Positions 8,851 through 17,900 of a stretch of 64,000 nt of DNA are shown piece after piece. How positions within the stretch are numbered: position 1 is the stretch's first letter; each line of letters opens with the position of its first letter. The notes beneath the pieces were generated by a model. The model saw only the letters and a list, made by a program, of their open reading frames with translations, did not search any database and was not told where the DNA came from. The DNA comes from Bryobacteraceae bacterium (GTDB taxonomy: Bacteria > Acidobacteriota > Terriglobia > Bryobacterales > Bryobacteraceae): positions 2,984,001-3,048,000 of the forward strand of contig BPGD01000001.1 of NCBI GenBank assembly GCA_026002855.1. Direction: 5' to 3'. The position numbers and the translations under genes were made by a program.

Positions 8851-9813
8851 TCAGGCGATGCCGAGCCGCGCCATCGCGCTCTCGATTTCGGCGATCTCGT
8901 CGGCGGTGAGGCGGAAGGCGGCCGCGCCGGCGACGCCGGCAAGCTGCTCCGGCGAACGCAGTCCGACGATGGCGCCGGTCACCTCCGGGCGCCGCAGTAC
9001 CCAGGCGATGGCCACTTCGCCGGGAGTCCGTCCGTGCCGTGCGCCGATCTCGCGCAGCTTTTCGACCAGCGCCAGGTTGCGGCTGAGCAGCGGCTCCTGG
9101 AAATGGGGCCGGCGGCGGCGGTGGTCGTCCGGGGGCAGGCTGGCGATCCGTTCCGCCGTCATTGTGCCGGTCAGCAGGCCGGAATGCATCGGAGAATAGG
9201 CGATGACGCCGATGCCTTTTTCCGCGCAATAGGGCAGAATTTCCTTTTCAATTTCCCGGGCCAGAAGGTTATATGGCGGTTGCAGGGAAGTGATCTCGCC
9301 GTATTTTTCCAGCCGTTTGAGCTGGGAGAGGGAAAAATTGCTGACGCCGATCCAGCGGACTTTTCCCTGCCGTTGCAGCTCGAGCATCGCCTCCCAGCCC
9401 TCTTCAATGTCTTCGTCGGGCTCGGGCCAGTGAATCTGGTAGAGGTCGATCACGTCCACTTTCAGCCGCCGCAGGCTCGCCTCGCATTCACGCAGGATGG
9501 AGTCGCGCTTCAGGCAGCCGTAGATCTCGCCGTCTTCGCGCCAGCAGCGCTCGCATTTGGTGAAGATGTATGGCCTGGGGGAAACGCCCTCGAGCGCCCG
9601 GGCCAGCACCTCTTCAGCGTGGCCGAGGCCGTAGACGGCGGCGGTGTCCACCCAGTTCCAGCCGGCCTCGAGCGCGGCGCGGATGGCCGCAATCGAGGCG
9701 CGGTCGTCCTGCGGGCCCCAGGAGAACTTCCACCCCCCGCCGCCCATGGCCCACTGGCCGATGCCCAGCGGGCTGATCCACATGTCGCTCGTGCCGAGTC
9801 TGCGTTTTTCCAT
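8851..9813 (-). CDS. Aldo/keto reductase
   Basis: A 320-residue NADPH-dependent oxidoreductase of the AKR superfamily. The catalytic tetrad is visible: D56 and Y61 in NWVDTAAVYG, K86 in FTKCERC and H128 in DLYQIHW. The cofactor region near the C-terminus includes AIVGLRSPEQL. The start at 9813 gives the usual MEKRRLG opening; a much longer open frame upstream is antisense to pcm. It is convergent with the aldolase gene (11-base gap) and divergent from pcm. A TATAAA hexamer at 9823-9828 on this strand could be its -10. Substrate unknown. Confidence 0.9.
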   Translation of the reverse strand: MEKRRLGTSDMWISPLGIGQWAMGGGGWKFSWGPQDDRASIAAIRAALEAGWNWVDTAAVYGLGHAEEVLARALEGVSPRPYIFTKCERCWREDGEIYGCLKRDSILRECEASLRRLKVDVIDLYQIHWPEPDEDIEEGWEAMLELQRQGKVRWIGVSNFSLSQLKRLEKYGEITSLQPPYNLLAREIEKEILPYCAEKGIGVIAYSPMHSGLLTGTMTAERIASLPPDDHRRRRPHFQEPLLSRNLALVEKLREIGARHGRTPGEVAIAWVLRRPEVTGAIVGLRSPEQLAGVAGAAAFRLTADEIAEIESAMARLGIA

Positions 9814-9906
9814 ACCTACCCCTTTATACCGGAACGGCTGCGGGCGCGTGGTCCGCGGCATTTTGCCGCGTCCGAGCGCGCCGAAGCGGCGTACCATGGA
9901 AATGGA

Positions 9907-10614
9907 ATGAGCGGGCGGCCATCGCGGCGCAGCATCTTTCCGGCGTGGTTTGTGTCGGCATTTTCGTTTTCCATGAACGGCCAGGACTGGAACGCACTCC
10001 GCGAGCGGATGGTTCGGCAGCAGATCGAGAGCCGGGGCGTGCGGAACCCGGCCGTGCTGCGGGCGATGCGCGAGGTGCCACGGCACCTTTTCGTGCCCGA
10101 GCCGCTGCGGAAATCGGCCTACGACGACCATCCGCTGCCCATCGGCCACGGGCAGACGATCTCGCAGCCGTACATTGTCGCGGCGATGACGGAGCTGCTC
10201 GATCCGAAGCCGGCGGACCGGGTGCTGGAGATCGGCACGGGATCGGGCTATCAGGCGGCAGTGCTGGCGCGCCTGGTGCGGCACGTTTACACGATCGAAA
10301 TCGTCGAGGCGCTTGGCAGGGAGGCGAAGACACGGCTGGAGTCGCTCGGCTACCGCAACGTCACCGTGCGCATCGGCGACGGCTACCTCGGTTGGCCGGA
10401 AGAGGCGCCGTTTGACCGGATCATCCTGACGGCCGCGCCGCCGGACGTGCCGCAGACGCTGATCGACCAGCTCAGGCCGGGCGGGCGGCTGGTGGCCCCC
10501 GTCGGCACCGGATGGCAGGAGCTGGTCGTCATCGACAAGGACCTCAGGGGCAATGTCCGCCGGCGGACCGAATTTCCGGTGATGTTCGTGCCGATGGTGC
10601 CGGGCAAGCGCTGA
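9907..10614 (+). CDS. pcm: Protein-L-isoaspartate O-methyltransferase
   Basis: Repairs damaged proteins by methylating L-isoaspartyl residues with SAM. Motif I (VLEIGTGSGYQAAVLA) is intact, as are the pre-motif region (PLPIGHGQTISQPYIVA) and the downstream ILTAAPPDVP block. The conserved protein starts at the internal ATG 9973 (MNGQDWNALRERMV). An upstream in-frame ATG at 9907 has a purine-rich GGAAATGGA in front and adds 22 residues with a hydrophobic stretch (SIFPAWFVSAFSFS), possibly a signal sequence or anchor. I chose 9907, with real doubt. The stop directly abuts the stop of the convergent DUF192 gene. Confidence 0.9.
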   Translation: MSGRPSRRSIFPAWFVSAFSFSMNGQDWNALRERMVRQQIESRGVRNPAVLRAMREVPRHLFVPEPLRKSAYDDHPLPIGHGQTISQPYIVAAMTELLDPKPADRVLEIGTGSGYQAAVLARLVRHVYTIEIVEALGREAKTRLESLGYRNVTVRIGDGYLGWPEEAPFDRIILTAAPPDVPQTLIDQLRPGGRLVAPVGTGWQELVVIDKDLRGNVRRRTEFPVMFVPMVPGKR

Positions 10615-10974
10615 TCAGCCGGTGCCGGTTTCCTCGAATTCCAGCTCGTCGCCCGGCTGCGTGCCGGTGGCGCGGATGGTCCCTTCGGGGAGCTCCAGAA
10701 CGGAATGAGCCCGCAGTGAGCCGGAGATCCGCCACGGCCGGAGCGACGGCCGCACCTTGACCACCCGCTTTTTTCGGTCGAGAAAGACGACGTCGATGGT
10801 GAACTTCATGAAGAAACAGTGAACCGCCTCGCAGGGCACGATCCACAGGCCTTCGCCCGCTTCGAGGGACTCGCGCCCCAGCAGGCCGCGCCGCCGCGAG
10901 CCGCTCTCGCCGGCCGTCTCGGCGCGCGTCGCCAGCACCGTGCCGCGCGTCCTGTTGAGGATCCGAAGCGCCAT
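10615..10974 (-). CDS. DUF192 family protein
   Basis: A 119-residue protein matching the DUF192 pattern: RRRGLLGRESLEAGEGLWI at about residues 27-45 and the signature CFFMKFTIDVVFLD at about 53-66, followed by a small beta-rich C-terminus (VLELPEGTI). Members are often exported, but no signal peptide is present with this start. The biochemical role of the family is not known. It is convergent with pcm with no gap and divergent from the HTH protein gene. The open frame extends upstream only as antisense to that neighbour. Confidence 0.85.
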   Translation of the reverse strand: MALRILNRTRGTVLATRAETAGESGSRRRGLLGRESLEAGEGLWIVPCEAVHCFFMKFTIDVVFLDRKKRVVKVRPSLRPWRISGSLRAHSVLELPEGTIRATGTQPGDELEFEETGTG

Positions 10975-11076
10975 GTCGCCTATATTCTGGCAGACCCGCG
11001 TCCGGCCCCGCGCGCTACTACCGGCGGCGCTGCCGGCATATGTCCCGCCGGGGGCGCCCGTCCGATAGAGGGGGCG

Positions 11077-11565
11077 ATGGACGTTCTCGCCCACCCCTTG
11101 ACGGTCCTTGCCGCTTGCGCGCTGACACTCGTCGGCGCGCTGCTGCTGTATTTTTCCGTCCGGCGGGAGATGGCCGCGCTGCGGGCCGGCCTGGCCGCGG
11201 AGAAAGAGTCCCGCACGGCGGCACTGGCCGAGCTTCGCCACGCGCTCCAGCAACTGGAAGAACAGATGGAGGAGGAACTCCGGGAGGCGCTTGTCCGCGC
11301 GGCCCCGCCGCAGCAGAGCATGAACCTCAGTCGGCGCAGCCAAGCCCTGCGCATGCACCGGCTGGGCGAGCCGCCGGAAAAGATCGCCCGGACCCTCGGC
11401 CTGTCCCGCACCGAGGTGGACCTGCTGCTGAAGGTTCACCGGACGGTGCTCGAGTCTCTGGGCGACGGCGCCCGGATGCGGATGGAGTTCGGTTCGGGCA
11501 CGGGCGCCGAGCCTTCGGCGGCGCGTCCTGAGGCGGGCGTCGGCGAAACCCGGGCCGGCCCGTGA
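11077..11565 (+). CDS. Membrane-anchored protein with C-terminal helix-turn-helix
   Basis: A 162-residue protein. Residues about 5-27 form one membrane helix (LTVLAACALTLVGALLLYF), followed by a charged coiled coil to about residue 75. A helix-turn-helix-like segment follows at about 85-120 (QALRMHRLGEPPEKIARTLGLSRTEVDLLLK), resembling the DUF2802/sigma-region-4-like modules of small anchored proteins. A GAGGGGG ribosome-binding site just before ATG 11077 decides the start. A role in regulation is plausible but unproven. The C-terminal 30 residues are low complexity. Confidence 0.75.
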   Translation: MDVLAHPLTVLAACALTLVGALLLYFSVRREMAALRAGLAAEKESRTAALAELRHALQQLEEQMEEELREALVRAAPPQQSMNLSRRSQALRMHRLGEPPEKIARTLGLSRTEVDLLLKVHRTVLESLGDGARMRMEFGSGTGAEPSAARPEAGVGETRAGP

Positions 11566-11781
11566 CCTCAGGCTGGACTCGCGGAGAGCCTGTTTGCCTG
11601 GGCGCTTGTTACGAGTGCCTTCGTGCGGTTGCCGGGATGGCACGCAGCTCTGAGTCACGCTGCTGGCTGCTTGTCACCGAGGCATGCGGCGGCTTCGCTC
11701 GGGCCTCGGGTGAGCGTGAATCCCGACCGATTCGACTGTGGATCCGGTCTCAGGCTGCGCCCTGGCAGAAGATGGCGCCTG

Positions 11782-12609
11782 TCAGCGGAGCGGCGTGAAC
11801 CGGAACGGGGCCGTGTCGGTCCAGCCGTCCTGACCCACGGTCAGCAGGTAGCCCCTCATGTGATCCAGGTCAAAATTGGGCACCGCAGAGAGATTGACGA
11901 AGATCGTCTCGCTGTCCTGGACGCGGATCGCATCCTGTGGGGCGACGATGTCCTCAAAAACCACATAGGTCTTCGTATCGGTGAGGAAGCGGCCCTTGAT
12001 TTCCAGCCACATCGCATCGCCGCTCCTGAACTGCCGCCACCAGTTGATGCCGGGCACAAGATAGTCCGTGTCGGCCAGGTCTCGAAAAAAGCCGCCGGCA
12101 GCGAAATCGAGCGCCGACATCGAATCGGGTTTGCCAGGCTGGGACACGATCACCTGGTAGGTGGTCAGCCCGCTCTGCCAGAAGTCGCCCAGGGTCTTCA
12201 GGCCCGGCAGGTAGAGATAGAAGCCTGCGGGCAGGTTGTCCAGCGCCTCCAGCGCTTCGAGCGCCCACTCCTGTCCGTCCGGCGGGATGATGAAAGCCTG
12301 GACCTTGCTGCCGGCAGGCAGTGGCTCCGTGAGAACGAAGTAGGCCTCCCTGCCGGTATCAAACAGATTGAGCTGCACCACGCCCGGGGCCATCGGCATC
12401 ATCGCCTGGCGCGCGGCGCCGGCCCCGCGCACCCCCTGCCGGCTGCGCGCCGCGGCGTAGGCACGCACTGCGGCGCGGGCCGAATCCGTAAACGGCACCC
12501 GGACGACCTTCCCCTCCATCGCCGCGCGGGTGCGCTCGGCGCGCTGGGCAAACGCGGCGGGCGCGGCCAGCGCCACCGCCGCCAGCAAGCAAATCATCCT
12601 GCGATTCAT
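11782..12609 (-). CDS. Exported hypothetical protein
   Basis: A 275-residue protein with a clear signal peptide (MNRRMICLLAAVALAAPAAFAQ). AAGGAG is placed correctly before ATG 12609. The mature part is rich in beta-strand-like segments with Phe/Tyr/Trp and Asp; I recognise no catalytic motif. Phrases such as LPAGFYLYLPGLKTLGDFWQSG suggest an extracellular beta-sandwich domain, which is inference. It lies 81 bases downstream of the LytS-type kinase gene on the same strand and might share its transcript. The 216 bases between this gene and the HTH protein gene hold nothing I can identify. Confidence 0.7.
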   Translation of the reverse strand: MNRRMICLLAAVALAAPAAFAQRAERTRAAMEGKVVRVPFTDSARAAVRAYAAARSRQGVRGAGAARQAMMPMAPGVVQLNLFDTGREAYFVLTEPLPAGSKVQAFIIPPDGQEWALEALEALDNLPAGFYLYLPGLKTLGDFWQSGLTTYQVIVSQPGKPDSMSALDFAAGGFFRDLADTDYLVPGINWWRQFRSGDAMWLEIKGRFLTDTKTYVVFEDIVAPQDAIRVQDSETIFVNLSAVPNFDLDHMRGYLLTVGQDGWTDTAPFRFTPLR

Positions 12610-12690
12610 GTCCGTATCTCCTTGTCGAGCAACCTCGGCCGGCGTATCCACAGACGTCCACGGTCAGGCCGCGGTTGCAACCATTCTCTC

Positions 12691-13980
12691 TTAAACCGGC
12701 AGTTCGATGACGGTGCGCGTGCCCTGGCCCTCGTGCGAGGTGATACTCAGGCGGTAGTTCGACCCGAACAGCACCTGCAACCGCTCGTTCACGTTCGAGA
12801 CGCCGATGCCGGGTTGCTCGAGGATCGAACGGAGCCGTTCCTCTCTCATGCCGACGCCGTCGTCTTCCACCGTTAGCACCAGCTTCTCGCCGCGGCTGTC
12901 ATGTTCGAGCCGGCTCTCGATGCGCACGCTGCCGCCTTCGATCTTGTGCGCCAGGCCATGGCGGATGGAGTTCTCCACGATCGGCTGGAGCAGCATCGCC
13001 GGCACCTGGAAGTCCAGCGTGCGCGGATCGATTTCCTTCACCACGCGGAGCTTGTCGCCAAAGCGCGCCATTTCGATGGAGAGATAGTCGTCAATGAAGG
13101 CGAGCTCTTCGCGCAACGGCGCGAAATTTTCGTTTTTCCGAAGCAGGCGGCGGAGAATATTCGACAGCCGGTAGACCACCTGACGGGCCTTTTCCGGATC
13201 GGTGCGAATCAGCGAGCCGACCGTGTTCAGCGTGTTGAACAGGAAATGCGGGTTGATCTGCGAGCTGAGCGCGCTCAGCCGCGCCTGCACGAGCAGCCGC
13301 TCCTTGCTTTCCAGCAGCCGCTCGTTGCGCGCGCTGCCCCAGATCTTGATCGGCAGCGACACGGTGAAGATCGTGGTGGCGAAGACGGCCAGGTTCGCCC
13401 ACCCGCGCGAGGGGTCATACAGGGTGAAGATCATCTGGCCGCCGAAGAGGCGGTAGACGGTATAACGCATCAGCTCGGCCAGCACGATGACGGCCAGCCC
13501 GGCGATCTGAAACAGGCTGCGCATGCGGTCTTCGGGATGAAAGATCAGGCGCCACAGGCTGAGGTCGAAAAACGGGCTGATGCGCCAGACCTCCTCAGCC
13601 CGCGGCGCCAGATCGCGCAGCAGCCCGCCCATGACTCCGACGGCTGCATAGAGCGGCATGGCCAGGTATTCACCGGCGAAAACGGCGGGCAATGACGTGA
13701 GCACGCCCGTCACCAATCCGGGGATGTAGCCGCCGATGATGCCAGCCAGGAGGCTGCTCTCCATCGACATCTCCGCCGCGGCGTAGCTGCGGGTGGACAG
13801 CCGCACGAAGCTGCCCGCCACGCCAAAGGCGCTGATCATGCCGGCCAGTTCGAGCCCCTCCACCGTCGTCCGCTCCTCGCGCAAGAGCAGGCCCAGGAAG
13901 TGGCTCGAGCGCGACAGGATGCTGGCGATGGACGCCGCGGCGGCGAGTTTCACCATCAGGATGATGAGCTGGTTGTCCAT
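12691..13980 (-). CDS. LytS-type membrane sensor histidine kinase
   Basis: A 429-residue kinase. The N-terminal about 200 residues hold 5-6 hydrophobic helices of the 5TMR-LYT sensor type. The His_kinase (LytS/YehU) motif QINPHFLFNTLN follows, with H245 as the phospho-acceptor. The HATPase domain has the N box (VENSIRHGL) and G boxes (DDGVGM and GIGVSNVNERL), so it looks active. Kinases of this class normally pair with a LytTR response regulator, but none is in the window, so this is an orphan here. It is divergent from ribA across 66 bases. The ligand is unknown. Confidence 0.88.
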   Translation of the reverse strand: MDNQLIILMVKLAAAASIASILSRSSHFLGLLLREERTTVEGLELAGMISAFGVAGSFVRLSTRSYAAAEMSMESSLLAGIIGGYIPGLVTGVLTSLPAVFAGEYLAMPLYAAVGVMGGLLRDLAPRAEEVWRISPFFDLSLWRLIFHPEDRMRSLFQIAGLAVIVLAELMRYTVYRLFGGQMIFTLYDPSRGWANLAVFATTIFTVSLPIKIWGSARNERLLESKERLLVQARLSALSSQINPHFLFNTLNTVGSLIRTDPEKARQVVYRLSNILRRLLRKNENFAPLREELAFIDDYLSIEMARFGDKLRVVKEIDPRTLDFQVPAMLLQPIVENSIRHGLAHKIEGGSVRIESRLEHDSRGEKLVLTVEDDGVGMREERLRSILEQPGIGVSNVNERLQVLFGSNYRLSITSHEGQGTRTVIELPV

Positions 13981-14020
13981 GCGCCTGTCGCGCGGCGCGG
14001 CCTCGGCGTGCGCCCCATAC

Positions 14021-14026
14021 TAGAAT
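14021..14026 (+). promoter_or_regulatory. Probable -10 (TAGAAT) of ribA
   Basis: TAGAAT lies 20 bases upstream of the ribA ATG, so the leader would be about 13 bases and lacks a Shine-Dalgarno. The same hexamer sits upstream of miaB, secA and the SDR gene in this window, which supports it as a promoter element. No -35 is evident. Confidence 0.4.
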
Positions 14027-14046
14027 AGGAAAGTAGCCCTCCCCGA

Positions 14047-14661
14047 ATGGAAGCCGCCTCACAGATCGAGCTCACGCACGTCGCCGAAGCCGACTTTCCC
14101 AGCGAATTCGGCCACTTCCGCATCCACGGTTTCGAGGGCGTGCGCGGCGCGGCGCGCGAAGAAGCCGTCGCCCTGGTGATGGGCGACGTGCGCGGCGCGC
14201 CCCCGCTCGTCCGGATCCACTCGCAGTGCTTCACCGGGGACGTCTTCCATTCGCTGCGCTGCGATTGCCGCGCCCAGCTTGAGCTTGCCCTCGAGTCCAT
14301 CGCCGCCGAAGGCCGGGGCATCATCATCTACGAGATGAAAGAAGGGCGCGGCATCGGCCTGATGAACAAGCTCCGCGCCTATCAGCTCCAGGACCAGGGC
14401 GCCGACACCATCGAGGCCAACCAGCAGCTTGGCTTCGAGGCCGACCTGCGCGAATACGAACTTCCCGCCGCCATCCTGCGCCATTTTGGCGTCGAAAGCG
14501 TCCGTCTGCTGACGAACAATCCCGACAAGATCGCCGCGCTCGAGCTGGCGGGCATCCGCGTGGCCGAGCGCGTGCCCTGCCAGCCGAAACCCCTCACCCA
14601 CCACGCCGTGCGCTATCTGCGGACGAAGAAGAAGCGCATGGGCCATCTGCTCGAACTTTAA
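14047..14661 (+). CDS. ribA: GTP cyclohydrolase II
   Basis: First committed enzyme of riboflavin synthesis: it opens GTP to a diaminopyrimidine with loss of formate and pyrophosphate. The zinc ligands C61, C72 and C74 in HSQCFTGDVFHSLRCDC have the same spacing as in E. coli RibA. The catalytic block EGRGIGLMNKLRAYQLQDQG and the GFEADLREY motif follow. At 204 residues this is a stand-alone RibA, not fused to DHBP synthase (RibB). No other riboflavin gene is in the window. Confidence 0.93.
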   Translation: MEAASQIELTHVAEADFPSEFGHFRIHGFEGVRGAAREEAVALVMGDVRGAPPLVRIHSQCFTGDVFHSLRCDCRAQLELALESIAAEGRGIIIYEMKEGRGIGLMNKLRAYQLQDQGADTIEANQQLGFEADLREYELPAAILRHFGVESVRLLTNNPDKIAALELAGIRVAERVPCQPKPLTHHAVRYLRTKKKRMGHLLEL

Positions 14662-14935
14662 TGCACGGCCGCCCGGATGCGGCAGGCGCCTTGCCGCGGA
14701 ATCCGCGGCCAACGAGGACTGCGCGGATTCGGTGAGGGCCTCTTTTTCGCTGTTGGGCATGGGTGCCACTATATATTGGGGTCGCCAGAAAAAAGTGCCA
14801 AAATGTTCGATCCTGGGTCTTGCGTCAGCCGCCGTTTCGGTGTAAGCTCGGAAGTAACTTGCCCCCCCGAGAGGCCGTGCCATATGAGCACGCGTCCAAC
14901 ACAGCAGGAGTCCTGCGCAAAGAGAGGTTCCGCCT

Positions 14936-17900
14936 TTGCTGATCCTGAAACGCGTTGAACTTCAGGGCTTCAAGTCCTTTCCGGACCGGACGGAGATGCG
15001 ATTTCCCGGCCGGGGCATTGCGGCCATCGTCGGCCCGAACGGGTGTGGCAAGTCCAACCTGAGCGATGCCATCAGTTGGGTGCTGGGCGAGCAGTCGGCC
15101 AAGAGTCTGCGCGGATCGCGGATGGAGGACGTCATCTTCGCCGGTACGCGCGACCGCAAGCCGCTCGGCATGGCGCAGGTCACGATGGTGCTGGTCGACC
15201 CGACCGGCGAGGTGCAGATCCCCGGCCAGAAACCGGCAGCGAAGGCCGCTGCCGGAAAGACGGCCTCTGGCCCCAACGGCCACGGGGCGAACGGCAACGG
15301 CGCCAACGGCCACGGGGAGGCGGGCGAAGCGGCCGGGCAACCCGCCGCGCCCGCTGCGGTGACGCTGGCCCCTGCCGCGGCGCTGCCGGAAAAGGCGCAG
15401 GAGATCACCGTCACCCGCCGCCTGTTCCGCTCCGGCGAGAGCGAGTATCTCATCAACGGCAAGGTGGCGAGGCTGCGCGACATTCAGGAGCTGTTCATGG
15501 GCACGGGGCTGGGGCCGGAGTCCTACGCCATCATCGAACAGGGCCGCATCGGGCAGATCCTCTCGTCGAAGCCGCTGGACCGGCGCGCCGTCATCGAGGA
15601 GGCCTGCGGGATTTCGAAGTTCAAGAACAAGCGGCGGCTGGCCGAGGCCAAGCTGGAAGGCGCCAAGCAGAACCTGACGCGCGTCTTCGACATTCTGGAG
15701 GAAGTCGGCCGGCAGGTGAACTCGCTGAAGCGCCAGGCTGGCAAGGCGCGGCGCTATGAGGAGCTGAAGGCCGAACTGGACCGCCACCTGCGCGTGGCGC
15801 TTGCCGGCCGCTATCTGCTGCTGGAGCGCGAGGCGGCGCGCATTGCGGCCGAGCTTGAGTCCGCCTCGGCGCAGCTCGCCGAACTCCAGGCGCGGGCCGC
15901 CGCGCAGGACCAGGCCGTCACCGCCGCGCGCGAAGAGTTTTACCGTCTGGAAGCCGCCCTCACCGACGCCCGCAAGCGCGCGGCGGAGGCGCGGCTCGAG
16001 TCCGAGCGTGTCCGCGGACAGATTGCCACCCAGGCCCGCGAAATCGCCTCGATCGAACAGCGCCTTCAGCAGGGCGAGCTGGAAACGGCGCAACTGGCCG
16101 AGCGAGCCGCACGCCAGGAGCAGGAGCGCGAGCACCTCACTGCCCAGCTCCGCGAGCTGGAATCGGCGGCGGCCGCCGCCCGCCAGCGGCTCCAGGCCAA
16201 GCAGCAGGAGCGGGACGCGCTTCAGCGCGAACTCTCCGACCGCGAGCGCGCGCTCGAGGAGATGCGCCGCCGTGTCGTATCGCTGCTTGGCGAGGCCTCT
16301 TCGCTGCGGAACCAGCTTGCACAGATCGAGAGCTTCCTTTCGGCGATCGAGCGTGACCGGGCGCGCGTCCGCAAGGACGCCGAGGCCGCCCAGGCGGACC
16401 TGGAACGGATCCGCGCCGCGCGGGATGAACTGTCCCGCCAGATCGCCGACCGCCAGCTCCAGCTCGAATCCACCCAGGATCGCCGCGCCCGCACCGAGCA
16501 GGAGCTCCAGCAGCGGCGCGCCGCCGCGGCCGAAACGCGGAAGAGGCTGGAAGCGCTGCGTCACGAGGCCAGCTCGCTGCGCGCCCGGCGGGACTCGCTC
16601 GAACAGATCCTCTCGCACCGCGCCTACACGGCCGAAAGCGTCAAGCGCCTCTTCCAGGCGGCCGAACGGGGCGAGACGGACGGCTTTGCGCCGGCCGGGG
16701 TGCTGGCCGATTTCATCGAACTCACGCACCCGGAATTCGAAAAAGCGGCCGAGGAATTTCTCCACGAAGAGCTCGAATATGTGGTCGTCAAGTCCTGGGA
16801 AGACGCGCGGAAAGGAATTGAACTTCTTCGCGGAGACCTGGACGGCCGCGCCACGTTTCTGGTCGAGCCGAATTTGCACGGCAGCGCCCCTGCCGTGTCC
16901 TCCCCCGTCCCCGAGCCGGCCATCGGCCCCGAAACCGGGATCGTTGGCCGGCTCAGCGAGGGCATCCGCTTCACCAACGGGCTGACGAACGCCCCGGCGG
17001 CGCTGCTGCCGCGGCTGGCGCGCTGCTTCCTCGCCGAATCGCGCGAGGCGGCGCAGCGGCTGGCCGCCGTCTACCCGGACCTTTTCTTCCTGCTCGCCGA
17101 CGGCGTCTGCTACCACGGTCAGGCGGTCACCGGCGGACGGCGCACCGGCGCCGGCCCGCTCGCGCTCAAGCGCGAGCTCCGCGAGGTCTCGGCGCTGTTC
17201 GGCCAGCGCCATGCCGAACTCGCCGCCGCCCAGCAGGAGCTGGAAAGGCTCGAAAAAGAAATCCAGAATCTGGCGGAAACACTCGAGAATTTACGCGCCG
17301 AACAGCAGAAACAGGAAAAAGAAACGCTGCTTCTCGAGCAGGAAATGCGCAAGCTCAAGGAAGAGGCGCAGCGGGCCGAGCAGCGGCTGTCGCTGGCCGG
17401 CGTCGAACTGGAACGCCTGGGCCGCGACGCCGAACGGGCGGCGGCCGAGCGGGAGGCGAAGGCGGCCGCCGCCGGGCAAAAGGAAGAAGAGCGCACGCGG
17501 CTCGAACAGCAGCTCGAGGCCGCCCGCGCCGGGCTGGAAGGGCTGAAGCGGCAGCTGGACTCGATCGGCGAAGAGCACTCCGTCCTTCGCGTCGAACTGG
17601 CCGGCTGCGAGGAGCGACGCCGCGGCGTCGAACAGGCCCTCCAGCGGCTGGAGCGCGAGGCGCAGGAGACGGCCGCCCGGCGGCGCAATCTCGCCGCCGA
17701 GATGGAAAATCTCGCCGTCAAGCGCAACCAGCTTCTGGAGCTGAACCTGGCGCTGGAAGACCGCGCCGCCCGTGCGGCGGCCGAGTTCGAGCAACTGGAG
17801 CTGGCCTCGGCGACGCTGGCCGAAAAGGAGGCCGCGCAGCGCACCGCGCTGGCCGAGGCCGAGGAGCGCGTCAAGGAAGTCCGGCAGGAGCTGGCCGCCG

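Noticed and set aside
14884-14958. 24-codon open frame overlapping the smc start
   Set aside because: Has GAGAGG upstream and could be a leader peptide, but it is short and nothing else supports it.
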